Positions 1 to 6,317 of a stretch of 38,354 nt of DNA are shown here, piece by piece. Source of the stretch: a virus; IMG/VR virus record IMGVR_UViG_3300042398_000318, positions 1-38,354 of that record. The stretch is one strand, 5' to 3'. The notes beneath the pieces are model-generated. The model ran no database searches. It was given only the letters and a program-made list of their open reading frames with translations, and was not told where the DNA came from. The translations under genes were made by a program, and so were the position numbers. The stretch's first letter is position 1, and every line of letters begins with the position of its first letter.

Positions 1-172
1 CAAACCAGTTCAGTAGTGTGCCGTTCCATTTACCGAAGTACGCAATGGCTTCGCCGTTGTGCATCTCGTGTGGTATGGCAAGTTTGGTTGTGGTCGGCTT
101 TGTAATGATGACATCACATAAGCATTCAACGGGATGTTCGGGTACTCCGCATCCCTCGGGGCTGGCTGTCAT
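1..172 (-). CDS. Hypothetical protein, 5' part (continues at right end)
   Basis: This is the first 57 codons of the gene seen complete at 37720-38154, cut by the window edge. The ATG at 172-170 is preceded on the minus strand by AAGGAGAAC, a good ribosome binding site. It follows the zinc-ribbon gene 312-440 after a gap of about 140 bases. The product is described under the complete copy. Confidence 0.8.
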   Translation of the reverse strand, partial: MTASPEGCGVPEHPVECLCDVIITKPTTTKLAIPHEMHNGEAIAYFGKWNGTLLNWF

Positions 173-208
173 GTTCTCCTTGTCATGTATCTGCTTACTG
201 GTTCAGGT

Positions 209-233
209 GCGCACGCCCTGCTGGGCGGTGCGC
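209..233 (-). other. GC-rich hairpin in the gap between two leftward genes
   Basis: GCGCACGCCC and GGGCGGTGCGC pair around a TGCT loop with one bulged base. It lies in the gap 173-311, downstream of the zinc-ribbon gene and upstream of the ATG at 172. A second, looser pairing (CCACCCCCTGTT around 251-263 with AACAGGGTGGG around 289-299) occupies the rest of the gap. No clear U-run follows on the minus strand, so attenuator, weak terminator or processing structure are all possible. The same sequence recurs at 38191-38215. Confidence 0.4.
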
Positions 234-311
234 TTCTTGGTCTGATGACCCCACCCCCTGTTGTCCCCCTCCCCTGCGGTCGTAAGACTAACAGGGTGGG
301 TTGGGAACCTG

Positions 312-440
312 TCAACGCTTGACCATTTTGTAGGTCTTGCCGTTGTGCCCATAACAGGTTGGTGGCTCTTTCAATTCTAGGTCGGTCTCAAAGGCGTTAC
401 CGCATTTGGGGCAGACCCAACGGTTCTTGGCTTTAGCCAT
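312..440 (-). CDS. 42-residue zinc-ribbon microprotein
   Basis: A short ORF runs from ATG 440-438 to TGA 314-312 and encodes 42 residues. It has a CPKCG knuckle near residues 10-14 (WVCPKCGNAF) and a later Cys and His (TCYGH near residues 29-33), which resembles half of a zinc ribbon with an irregular second metal site; the C-terminus is basic. An AGGGGG Shine-Dalgarno-like stretch lies about 12 bases upstream, and the previous gene stops only four bases before the start. Such tiny zinc proteins in phages often bind nucleic acid or host proteins, but no specific role can be assigned. The 3' end is repeated at 38294-38354. Confidence 0.7.
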   Translation of the reverse strand: MAKAKNRWVCPKCGNAFETDLELKEPPTCYGHNGKTYKMVKR

Positions 441-443
441 TGG

Positions 444-653
444 CTACCGACCCCCTGCGTTCTGTAGAGACTCACTTACCAGCCTCTCGTGGGCTGTGGC
501 GACCTTGTACGCTTCAATGGTGTACCACAGGGCGTCCATGGCGTCGTAGATTGTTTCTGACTCTTCCATGTTGTCTCCCCAGCGGTCTAGTGCGTCACCC
601 AACAGGTTGCTGACAACGAGTGCTGCTTTGATGATTTCTTCTGTGTGGTTCAT
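444..653 (-). CDS. Hypothetical helical protein
   Basis: The ATG at 653-651 overlaps the TGA of the Rpf-like gene in an ATGA junction and follows GGAG at good spacing, so it is preferred over an upstream in-frame GTG at 674. The product has 69 residues and is predicted from its heptad-like pattern to be mostly helical ([18 protein letters not shown], then [17 protein letters not shown]). It is acidic in the middle and I recognise no family. Its coupling to the Rpf-like gene suggests co-translation and possibly a shared process, but this is only positional evidence. Confidence 0.65.
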   Translation of the reverse strand: MNHTEEIIKAALVVSNLLGDALDRWGDNMEESETIYDAMDALWYTIEAYKVATAHERLVSESLQNAGGR

Positions 654-1204
654 TTGTTTCTCCAAGCCGACCAAGGTGTCGGCACCGTAGGTTGTAGTGG
701 TTTGTTGTTGTAGATACAGCCCCAGCCGTTAAATCCGACCGGCTGTTGGAACACCCCGTCTTGTCTGAGGTATCCATGCAGGGCGATGCGGTTGGCTACA
801 TGAATTTGCTCTTCTCGTGTAGCGCCTTGAGGCCGTCCTGCGAACTGTCTGCCACCGAACGCCCTCCAAGTGGGTACGTAGATGCCAAGTCCGCCACCCC
901 ACATGCCAAGGTCTTGCCAATTTCCACCAGTCTCACATTGAGCAACAGCATCCCAATATGAATCCTTTGGAGTTCGTAGCGTAGCGAGCCACTCCATCGG
1001 CCACGCATTTCGCTCGGTCTGCGGTGGTACTGTGGAAGTGGTAGTGCTTGTCGTTGATTCGATGGCAAGTGTGTCAGTAGGTGTTTCGGCATTTGGTACC
1101 TCTGTTGTTGTGGAACTCCCCACGCTTGGGGAGTTCATTGGTTGGCTGACTAGGGATGGGTGTACGCTGATAAGAGCGAGGGATGATAGAAGTATTCTAA
1201 GCAT
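650..1204 (-). CDS. Rpf-like (resuscitation-promoting factor) peptidoglycan hydrolase, secreted
   Basis: The 184-residue product has an N-terminal hydrophobic segment (residues 1-20, [13 protein letters not shown]...) that looks like a signal peptide, a Ser/Thr/Pro-rich linker (about 24-66), and a C-terminal domain (84-165) with the Rpf signature: [13 protein letters not shown] with catalytic-type Glu91, [27 protein letters not shown]. Cys90 and Cys163 could form the family disulfide. Rpf domains are lysozyme/lytic-transglycosylase-like enzymes of Actinobacteria that cleave peptidoglycan and can wake dormant cells. The ATG at 1204 is chosen because it starts the signal peptide cleanly; an upstream GTG at 1216 is possible. 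It overlaps the preceding gene by eight bases. It lies in the leftward early-type operon, far from the M15 endolysin. Oddly, codons 24-30 are a copy of the CTCCCC/GGGGAG palindrome. Confidence 0.85.
   Translation of the reverse strand: MLRILLSSLALISVHPSLVSQPMNSPSVGSSTTTEVPNAETPTDTLAIESTTSTTTSTVPPQTERNAWPMEWLATLRTPKDSYWDAVAQCETGGNWQDLGMWGGGLGIYVPTWRAFGGRQFAGRPQGATREEQIHVANRIALHGYLRQDGVFQQPVGFNGWGCIYNNKPLQPTVPTPWSAWRNK
1114..1135 (-). repeat. Palindrome family copy 1, inside the Rpf-like gene
   Basis: The arms AACTCCCC and GGGGAGTT enclose a six-base centre (AAGCGT on the minus strand). It occupies codons 24-30 exactly in frame and encodes N-S-P-S-V-G-S between signal peptide and linker. Copies 2-5 are all intergenic. 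Copy 5 has the same centre. Confidence 0.85.
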
Positions 1205-1415
1205 CCGGCATCTCACTTAATGCTCTAGACATAGAGTGTCCAAACTTGTTGTTGGCTGACATAAGAATCATGAGTTCCTCCTGAACGTCGGTGTGGTATT
1301 TGGTTGATGTAAGTCTATCAAGTTTCCTGGATAGTTGGTCACAGCCGATGCTGAGTGACTTCATGACGGCACGAAGTTCGTCAAAGGATAGTTCTGTGTA
1401 TATTTGTGGTGTCAT
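1197..1415 (-). CDS. Hypothetical coiled-coil protein
   Basis: The 72-residue product is helical in pattern ([21 protein letters not shown], then [19 protein letters not shown]) without membrane segment or recognisable motif. It starts at ATG 1415 after a short gap, with AAGTAAGGTACAAC upstream as a weak ribosome binding site, and its end overlaps the start of the Rpf-like gene. I do not recognise a family. The coupling may coordinate its synthesis with the Rpf-like enzyme. Confidence 0.65.
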   Translation of the reverse strand: MTPQIYTELSFDELRAVMKSLSIGCDQLSRKLDRLTSTKYHTDVQEELMILMSANNKFGHSMSRALSEMPDA

Positions 1416-1458
1416 TGTTGTACCTTACTTTGTGTTGACTGGGATTTGATTGGGCTTG

Positions 1459-2238
1459 TTAGAATGGTTCTACCCTGGTTGCAGACTGTGAATCAACAGG
1501 CACACAGTCCTCAAACAAACCGTCGAGACGGGTGATGACAGCCTCACGGACGCTGGTCACCCAGCGGTCTGTGTGCATGACATCGTGGTTACGACGAGCC
1601 TCGTCAACAATCTGTGTCATCAACTGAACAGGTAGTGTTGGCAACTGAATAAATGACGCATCCGGGGACACGGTGTTCAGGTGCGTACATGTCTCGGCAA
1701 GTTTGTCGGTCTTGCGGATTGAACGCCAGTTGTCATTCCAGTTGGTGATTGTATCCATCACGGATTGAATCTGTCCTGTCAGCCACAGGTTAGGACGGCG
1801 ACGGTTCTCACTAGCGAGCACAGTCTTAGATTGGACATGGTTAACCCATGTCTGTTTCATGTCGCTGATGCTGATGTTCTCACCTGTCAGGTCAACATTC
1901 ATGGATGGTGCAGTCTGAATGGCGTGACTGATGACGCTAGCGATGCGCTCGGTTGCGTTCTGTGCACACCATGCGTCAGGTGTGTTCATGTCAAAGCGAA
2001 CATGTGTGATTATGAATGTTTCGTGCTTGCTGGTTGGGTTTGGTGTAGGCATTGTTGTCTCCTGTTGTGTTGGTTGTGTAATTGTTTCAGCCATGCTGTA
2101 CCACTCGGTGTTACGCTCACGCATTGCGTTAGCACGAGCCATGAGGGTACGCATGTAGTCGGTTGTTGTGTTGACGACGATGGGTAAACCATCGGCGTCA
2201 TACTGAAGCGGTGCTACGTGTGGTCTTGTGTGTGGCAT
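1459..2238 (-). CDS. Hypothetical protein, 259 residues
   Basis: A soluble-looking protein with no transmembrane segment. The N-terminal 75 residues are rich in Thr, Pro and Gln (for example around 51-70), consistent with a flexible tail; the rest has mixed helix-like blocks (ERIASVISHAIQ, MDTITNWNDNWRSIRK, LMTQIVDEARRNHDVMH). No family is recognised. The start ATG overlaps the stop of the upstream amidotransferase gene (TAATG), so the two are translationally coupled and this protein could belong to the same modification pathway. That link is inferred from position only. Confidence 0.7.
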   Translation of the reverse strand: MPHTRPHVAPLQYDADGLPIVVNTTTDYMRTLMARANAMRERNTEWYSMAETITQPTQQETTMPTPNPTSKHETFIITHVRFDMNTPDAWCAQNATERIASVISHAIQTAPSMNVDLTGENISISDMKQTWVNHVQSKTVLASENRRRPNLWLTGQIQSVMDTITNWNDNWRSIRKTDKLAETCTHLNTVSPDASFIQLPTLPVQLMTQIVDEARRNHDVMHTDRWVTSVREAVITRLDGLFEDCVPVDSQSATRVEPF

Positions 2239-3185
2239 TAGAAGAAGTCAATAACTCCTTGGTCATAGTTGCCGATAGCGAGAGACTCGGCGTATTCCTG
2301 CTCTCGCATCTCGTCACGGTACTCCTCAACGAGGTCGGACTGGCGCTCATAGCATGAACACAGCAGGCGTTCTGACTCACAGAACCAGCATGCGTCACAC
2401 TGCGGACACAGGTCGGCGGTGTCAATGTTGTCCTCGTCAAAGTAATGCTGGAAGTCACAATGTGAACATGTCCACATCTCTGCCCACACCCATTCGCCAT
2501 TGGCTTCACGATATGAACAGTCAACGATACCACGGTCAGCGTCAGCGTATTCCTTGGGCACATAGATAGGTGACTCGGACTGCTTAGTCCAACCACTGGT
2601 GTACATGCCCGAACCGCTGTAGGTGTATCGAGCATACTTGTAACTCGTGTTAGACCACCACACACCGTCAGCATCGTAAGCACCCAAGTCCTCGTTGATG
2701 ATTGTGTAATCATTCTGCACATCAGGATTAGCAGATAGGAACACAAGTTTAGAACCAGCAGCAAACTTACTCATCTTCTTGCGCATCTTCTTGCTGTTGA
2801 GGATTGGAGAGCCACCCATCTGTGGAATCATTTCCTCTGCATAGATGCGGGTGTCAGACTTGCCATCACGCTCCTTGATAGGGAGCATGCCGTTGTGTGC
2901 CATAACAGTTTGAGTGTCACGACCAACTTGGAATGGATGACAATTCTCTACGGTCGTACCGCCATGGGTGGTGATACGAGAGTGGAACAATGCAGGCCCA
3001 CTGTGCTTAGCACGCACATCAAGAAACTCTTGCAGGATTCTGTCAAAGTCTAGACCGCTGTTGTGAATGATGCTGGTGCCGGCATGCACTGCAAAACCGA
3101 AACCATCAGGATTGTTGTAGGCACCGTTAGTGAGACTGTCGATGTCGGGTGTTGTGTATTCAGGAATAAAAGTCAGCAAACACAT
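2238..3185 (-). CDS. Class-II glutamine amidotransferase with C-terminal zinc cluster
   Basis: The 315-residue protein begins Met-Cys, so removal of Met would expose the Ntn-hydrolase nucleophile Cys2. Family motifs follow: NPDGFGFAV (26-33), FHSRITTHGG (67-76), NCHPFQV (81-87) and AHNG (96-99). Such domains hydrolyse glutamine and pass ammonia to a partner enzyme. The C-terminal third carries paired cysteines at 240/243, 260/263, 266/269 and 276/278 that look like a zinc-binding module, unusual for this family. The gene begins three bases after the amidoligase gene ends, with AAGGGGG as ribosome binding site. Known phage and bacterial operons pair class-II amidotransferases with amidoligases, so the two likely form one amide-forming system; the substrate is unknown. 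Confidence 0.85.
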   Translation of the reverse strand: MCLLTFIPEYTTPDIDSLTNGAYNNPDGFGFAVHAGTSIIHNSGLDFDRILQEFLDVRAKHSGPALFHSRITTHGGTTVENCHPFQVGRDTQTVMAHNGMLPIKERDGKSDTRIYAEEMIPQMGGSPILNSKKMRKKMSKFAAGSKLVFLSANPDVQNDYTIINEDLGAYDADGVWWSNTSYKYARYTYSGSGMYTSGWTKQSESPIYVPKEYADADRGIVDCSYREANGEWVWAEMWTCSHCDFQHYFDEDNIDTADLCPQCDACWFCESERLLCSCYERQSDLVEEYRDEMREQEYAESLAIGNYDQGVIDFF

Positions 3186-3188
3186 TGC

Positions 3189-4343
3189 TTAGACCCCCTT
3201 GCTTTCTGCGTATGTATTGAAGTTTGTGTATGTTTTTTGTTGGATAGTCCACTCACGGAACCTGTCCCAGTCGTGGGCGGACTTGATGGATACGGCATTG
3301 CGTGTGGCGTAGGCGTACTCAGCGACAGCGTGAGCAGCCTCGATACGAGCAATGAATGTTTGTGGTCGCAATGTACCCTTGAAGAAGCGCAACTCAATCG
3401 TGTTGCGGTTCTGCAGGTTGAGTGCAACATAGCGGTCGTTGTTGCGCACATGAGCACCAACGGCCATGCCTTTGGTGTAGTCAAGCATGCGCTCTAACTC
3501 GTAGTCAGACCACGATGCGTACGAGGACTCAGAACGACCAGCAATCTTCTTCCATTGTTCTGCGTTGCGGTAGAACATTGACATGAAGCGGTACATGGTT
3601 GTTGGGTTCTTCTGAAAGAAGTCCTTGTTGATATGAATGTGCAAACCACATGTACGGGTGTTAGCGGAACGCATACCGATTGCAGACAACTCACTGAGTC
3701 GTTGCCATGGGAAATGCTCAGCAACAAACTCACGAGACAACGGATGTGAAACCATTTCAAAGCCGTCGTTGAGTGAGCCGTCATGCTTTAGGTAGCACCA
3801 CTTGTCGTAGATGGATGATGCAAGTTCTGCACCTTCGTAACGCTCGCACTCTGTCGCTTCCATCTCCAACTCAAAGCCGGTCACAGTCTGATGACCGAAA
3901 CCGAATGATGTGCTGGTGGTACTGCCGTCCTTGCGAACGATAAAGAACTGTGGGTCAGGACGATATGAGTAGTCGTGAATCAAACCGTTTTGCTCCTCGC
4001 TGCATTCGTCGCATATGTCACCGTTGTAATACTCGTCATGGCTATCACAGTAGGAGTAGTTCTGTGAACAATCAGGACAGATTGTGTTGTGATTGACAAC
4101 GATTGCTTCATCCGAGTATGTGTGATACATCGAGTCGCATTCATTGCATGTCTCTCGGTGTTCGTCACAGTCATCACAAAGATGAATCGTTGTGAGGTTG
4201 CCGTTGCGACGGTTCCAATAGCCCTGATAGAACTCATGGATGTTGAGTTCATCTGTTGGGTATGTCTCGTCACACCACGAACAGTCCTGAGTGTCAGGTA
4301 CTGCGTCATCGTCGTTGACTGGGTTTTCATTGATGTTTGTCAT
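3189..4343 (-). CDS. Putative amidoligase (COOH-NH2 ligase) with three N-terminal zinc modules
   Basis: The 384-residue product has two parts. Residues 21-114 contain Cys/His pairs arranged as three likely zinc modules: C21/C24 with C56/C59, C66/C69 with C89/C92, C99/H102 with C111/C114. Residues 155-350 carry the amidoligase (Amidoligase_2) pattern of the glutamine-synthetase-like ligase fold: GFELEME (156-162), KHDGSLNDGFEMVSHPL (186-202), CGLHIHINKDFF (232-243) and NTIELRFFKGTL near 319-330. These enzymes join carboxyl and amino groups with ATP. The adjacent amidotransferase could supply ammonia. AAAGGAG precedes the ATG, and a CTCCCC/GGGGAG palindrome lies 34 bases upstream in the leader. 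Substrate (protein, peptide or cell-wall precursor) cannot be read from the sequence. Confidence 0.82.
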   Translation of the reverse strand: MTNINENPVNDDDAVPDTQDCSWCDETYPTDELNIHEFYQGYWNRRNGNLTTIHLCDDCDEHRETCNECDSMYHTYSDEAIVVNHNTICPDCSQNYSYCDSHDEYYNGDICDECSEEQNGLIHDYSYRPDPQFFIVRKDGSTTSTSFGFGHQTVTGFELEMEATECERYEGAELASSIYDKWCYLKHDGSLNDGFEMVSHPLSREFVAEHFPWQRLSELSAIGMRSANTRTCGLHIHINKDFFQKNPTTMYRFMSMFYRNAEQWKKIAGRSESSYASWSDYELERMLDYTKGMAVGAHVRNNDRYVALNLQNRNTIELRFFKGTLRPQTFIARIEAAHAVAEYAYATRNAVSIKSAHDWDRFREWTIQQKTYTNFNTYAESKGV

Positions 4344-4376
4344 TGCTGACTCCTTTGTTTTGTTGTTGTTTGTTGG

Positions 4377-4398
4377 AACTCCCCAAGCATGGGGAGTT
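4377..4398 (-). repeat. Palindrome family copy 2, leader of the amidoligase gene
   Basis: AACTCCCC and GGGGAGTT enclose AAGCAT (plus strand). The arm overlaps the TAA of gene 4397-4618, and the element lies 34 bases upstream of the amidoligase ATG. As RNA it forms an eight-pair hairpin with six-base loop. No strong U-run follows, so it is not a textbook intrinsic terminator. Confidence 0.85.
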
Positions 4399-4618
4399 AT
4401 GAACGGTGGTTGCCATTCACATCTACGACACTTAGGTCAAGGACGGGTGTCAATAACCATGTCATGCCGACATTGTTCTCACGCTCAAACATAGGCAAGT
4501 CTGCCTCGTCTACGAATGTGCGGTAGTTGGTGTCCGTGTTGATTGCCTGCCAATACAGCAACGCACCAGCGTTGCGTGCTTTGGTTGCCACACGGTCAAT
4601 GTTGTTATCGGGTTTCAT
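4397..4618 (-). CDS. Hypothetical protein, 73 residues
   Basis: A small soluble protein without recognisable motif; it includes a possible helix at the N-terminus (NNIDRVATKARNAGALLYW) and a hydrophobic stretch VGMTWLLTPVLDLSVVDV. The ATG at 4618 immediately follows the stop of 4619-4831. The stop codon is embedded in palindrome copy 2. Its role is unknown. Confidence 0.6.
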   Translation of the reverse strand: MKPDNNIDRVATKARNAGALLYWQAINTDTNYRTFVDEADLPMFERENNVGMTWLLTPVLDLSVVDVNGNHRS

Positions 4619-4831
4619 TTAGTTCTCCTCAAAGAAATCGTTGTCGGTGTCAAAGGTAAAGAGTTCATCATCAGTAATGAACTGGCGGAAAGTAACAGCA
4701 TTGTCATAACGATGGCAACGCTCAATGTCAAGACGGTCAATGGCGTTCTCAAGCCACCATGTCACACGCCTACGCAGACGATACTTCGCCGGCACGACAT
4801 ACCGCAGATACAACTCGGTGCGCTTATCCAT
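4619..4831 (-). CDS. Hypothetical protein, 70 residues
   Basis: The N-terminal half is basic (YVVPAKYRLRRRVTWWLENA) and the C-terminal half is acidic (DDELFTFDTDNDFFEEN), a charge layout seen in many small phage proteins that bind nucleic acid or host factors. No family is recognised. The ATG overlaps the preceding stop (TAATG), indicating translational coupling in the small-gene cluster 4397-6794. Confidence 0.62.
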   Translation of the reverse strand: MDKRTELYLRYVVPAKYRLRRRVTWWLENAIDRLDIERCHRYDNAVTFRQFITDDELFTFDTDNDFFEEN

Positions 4832-5130
4832 TAGAAATCCTCCTCATCGTCGTCGTTCTGTTTATCAAAGAAGACTCTTTTTGCTTCATTAAGTCTCAAG
4901 TGAAGTTTTTCGTATGAGATGGCGTTAATCACAGCATAGAACGATTTCGCTTCATCTTGATTGAACTCCATTATTACCTTTCCATCTTTCTTGAGGACCA
5001 TAAACAAGATGTCGCCAGCCTTGTTTAACTCAGCCTGCATCTCATAACCATTACGGATTGAGATAGCAGAACTTGTGTCATAACCATGAACCATTTCGGT
5101 TAATGCCATATCAACGAATGCGTTAATCAT
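4831..5130 (-). CDS. Hypothetical protein, 99 residues
   Basis: A soluble protein with alternating beta-like and helical segments (DILFMVLKKDGKVIMEF, then EAKSFYAVINAISYEKLHLRLNEA) and a strongly acidic tail (DDDEEDF). No known motif. It is coupled by TAATG to the preceding gene. The pattern would suit a small compact domain, but I cannot assign it. Confidence 0.65.
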   Translation of the reverse strand: MINAFVDMALTEMVHGYDTSSAISIRNGYEMQAELNKAGDILFMVLKKDGKVIMEFNQDEAKSFYAVINAISYEKLHLRLNEAKRVFFDKQNDDDEEDF

Positions 5131-5414
5131 TACTTTACCTCCTTACGCTTAGCAACGAATGGCTTGAACTGTGACTTGTGATTACCGCTATCGCAACGAT
5201 TACGGCAACAGAAGTAAACCTTGTCAGAACGAACAGGAGTTGCAAAAGCAAAACGCTCGTACTCATCTGTGCCTGCTTCTTCCAACTCAGCCCAATCAAG
5301 GAGAATTGATTCAATGTTGTCGGTATCACGAGCAATGACACGATTGAACTCCGCAAGGAAGTTCTTAGTGTCAGTGTACGGAACACCGTTGATGGATAAT
5401 GATGTAGTAGGCAT
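5130..5414 (-). CDS. Hypothetical protein with cysteine-rich C-terminal segment
   Basis: The ATG at 5414 (MPTTSLSINGVPY) follows AAAGGGCT at good spacing. An earlier in-frame ATG at 5477 lies inside palindrome copy 3 and is rejected. The 94-residue product has a C-terminal stretch VYFCCRNRCDSGNHKSQF, with Cys-Cys, Cys and His that could bind one metal ion, and a basic tail (AKRKEVK). The N-terminal part is helical. The family is not recognised. It couples to the next gene by TAATG. Confidence 0.65.
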   Translation of the reverse strand: MPTTSLSINGVPYTDTKNFLAEFNRVIARDTDNIESILLDWAELEEAGTDEYERFAFATPVRSDKVYFCCRNRCDSGNHKSQFKPFVAKRKEVK

Positions 5415-5467
5415 GGTTAGCCCTTTCTGTGAACTCAACATTTCTATTGAGTAGCAAGGGCACCAAC

Positions 5468-5489
5468 AACTCCCCAAGCATGGGGAGAT
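5468..5489 (-). repeat. Palindrome family copy 3, between two small genes
   Basis: The arms CTCCCC and GGGGAG with centre AAGCAT match copies 2 and 4; the outer bases are AA and AT, as in copy 4. It lies 30 bases after the stop of 5520-5693 and about 54 bases before the ATG of 5130-5414. Confidence 0.82.
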
Positions 5490-5519
5490 GCTGATGCACT
5501 TGTACCCGACAGGAATTAT

Positions 5520-5693
5520 CTAGGCGATACGGTCGCCCTTGATACCAGTACGAGATGACATGCGAGCGAACTCGTACTCACGCAACGCAACCAACTCTTC
5601 TTTCTCGTCAGCAATTTGATTAGCCCACTTATCAGCAGGCACAAAGCCGAACAACTCAATTTCGATTTGCTCCAACATTTCAGATGTAGTCAT
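5520..5693 (-). CDS. Hypothetical 57-residue protein
   Basis: A short ORF runs from ATG 5693 to TAG 5520 and is preceded by the strong ribosome binding site AAAAGGAAATAATC. The product is helical and acidic in the middle (MLEQIEIELFGFVPADKW, then IADEKEELVALREYEFARM). No family is recognised. Its leader contains two hairpins with the same architecture as the leader of 5986-6210. Confidence 0.68.
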   Translation of the reverse strand: MTTSEMLEQIEIELFGFVPADKWANQIADEKEELVALREYEFARMSSRTGIKGDRIA

Positions 5694-5761
5694 GATTATT
5701 TCCTTTTGTTTTCTGACTCGTCAGTACGGACATTTATCCGTAGACGCCCGAAGGCGTTTCG
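5694..5761 (-). promoter_or_regulatory. Double-hairpin leader L1
   Basis: On the minus strand the gap between gene 5762-5983 and the ATG at 5693 forms ACGCC-TTCG-GGCGT (5757-5744, a UUCG-type tetraloop stem) and then TACGGA with TCCGTA around a six-base loop (5742-5725), followed by ACTGACGA and AACAAAAGGAAATA. The same order of elements is found in leader L2. Function may be mRNA protection, processing or translational control. Confidence 0.6.
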
Positions 5762-5983
5762 TCATTTAACAATCGTGATGTAACCGTCACGCAGTTCTGC
5801 AATGTGCTTACACCACACATCATGAACAATGGACTGAAACACAGCACACTCAGATGCAGTATCAAAAGTCATGAGCACTTGTGTGACATCACCCATTGCA
5901 TGATTGACAGATTGCGTGAACACAACAATGCCACGGTCTGCGACACGGTCGTAACCGATTACTTTCTCGCCGTTGATTTCCAT
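5762..5983 (-). CDS. Hypothetical protein, 73 residues
   Basis: A compact beta-rich looking protein (EINGEKVIGYDRVADRGIVVF, later TQVLMTFDTASECAVFQSIV) with no recognised motif and no membrane segment. ATG at 5983 follows the upstream gene's stop by two bases, with AAGGAAAGTAATC as ribosome binding site that overlaps the end of that gene. Function unknown. Confidence 0.62.
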   Translation of the reverse strand: MEINGEKVIGYDRVADRGIVVFTQSVNHAMGDVTQVLMTFDTASECAVFQSIVHDVWCKHIAELRDGYITIVK

Positions 5984-5985
5984 GA

Positions 5986-6210
5986 TTACTTTCCTTCCAA
6001 CTCATTCATTTGCTGATTGAAAAACTCAACAGCCTGAGCCAAACCACGAGGAGGCAAACCCGCACGAAAACGGAACCACTCATTCAAACGCAACATGCGT
6101 TCAGCAAAATTATGTGAAGACATAATCCTTCGGGCATGCGCCTTAGCAACGGCACAATGCCATTCAATGTCGCCATTGCGAATGGCAACAACATCAGAAG
6201 ATGTAAGCAT
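5986..6210 (-). CDS. Hypothetical protein, 74 residues
   Basis: A mostly helical small protein with basic patches (AVAKAHARRIMSSHNFAERM, LNEWFRFRAG) and an acidic end (NQQMNELEGK). No family is recognised. ATG at 6210 is preceded by AACAAAAGGAAATATCAAA, the same leader end as in 5520-5693. The leader carries a double hairpin and palindrome copy 4. Confidence 0.62.
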   Translation of the reverse strand: MLTSSDVVAIRNGDIEWHCAVAKAHARRIMSSHNFAERMLRLNEWFRFRAGLPPRGLAQAVEFFNQQMNELEGK

Positions 6211-6296
6211 TTTGATATTTCCTTTTGTTATCTAACTAATCGTCAGTCACACTCACAGGTGTGATACGCCTCACGGCGTTTCATAGGGTAGATACA
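6211..6296 (-). promoter_or_regulatory. Double-hairpin leader L2
   Basis: Reading leftward after palindrome copy 4: ACGCC with GGCGT around a four-base loop (6279-6266), then TCACAC with GTGTGA around a six-base loop (6264-6247), then GACTGACGA and the ribosome binding region AACAAAAGGAAATA. The first stem and the ACTGACGA block match leader L1, while the second stem differs in sequence but not in form, which suggests selection on structure. Confidence 0.6.
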
Positions 6297-6316
6297 AACT
6301 CCCCAAGCATGGGGAG
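6297..6316 (-). repeat. Palindrome family copy 4, just after a stop codon
   Basis: CTCCCC and GGGGAG flank AAGCAT as in copies 2 and 3. It begins one base after the TAA of gene 6318-6794 and opens the leader of 5986-6210. Confidence 0.85.
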
Positions 6317-6317
6317 A

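Larger units (their letters stand above)
1..372. repeat. Left copy of the terminal repeat (contig overlap)
   Basis: These 372 bases match 37983-38354 except at two positions (20 G versus 38002 T; 53 G versus 38035 A). The copies sit at the extreme ends in the same orientation, as expected for a circular or circularly permuted genome assembled past its own start. The non-redundant genome is therefore 37,982 bases. Because the copies are not identical, a true packaged direct terminal repeat is less likely than an assembly overlap drawn from a mixed population. Confidence 0.93.

Noticed and set aside
1765-2187. A 140-codon plus-strand frame with many Cys residues.
   Set aside because: It lies fully opposite the coupled leftward gene 1459-2238; Cys-richness arises from reversed ACA/GCA codons.
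5415-5477. An N-terminal extension of gene 5130-5414 (ATG at 5477).
   Set aside because: That ATG is inside palindrome copy 3, has no ribosome binding site, and the added Cys-rich residues are not sensible; ATG 5414 has AAAGGGCT.
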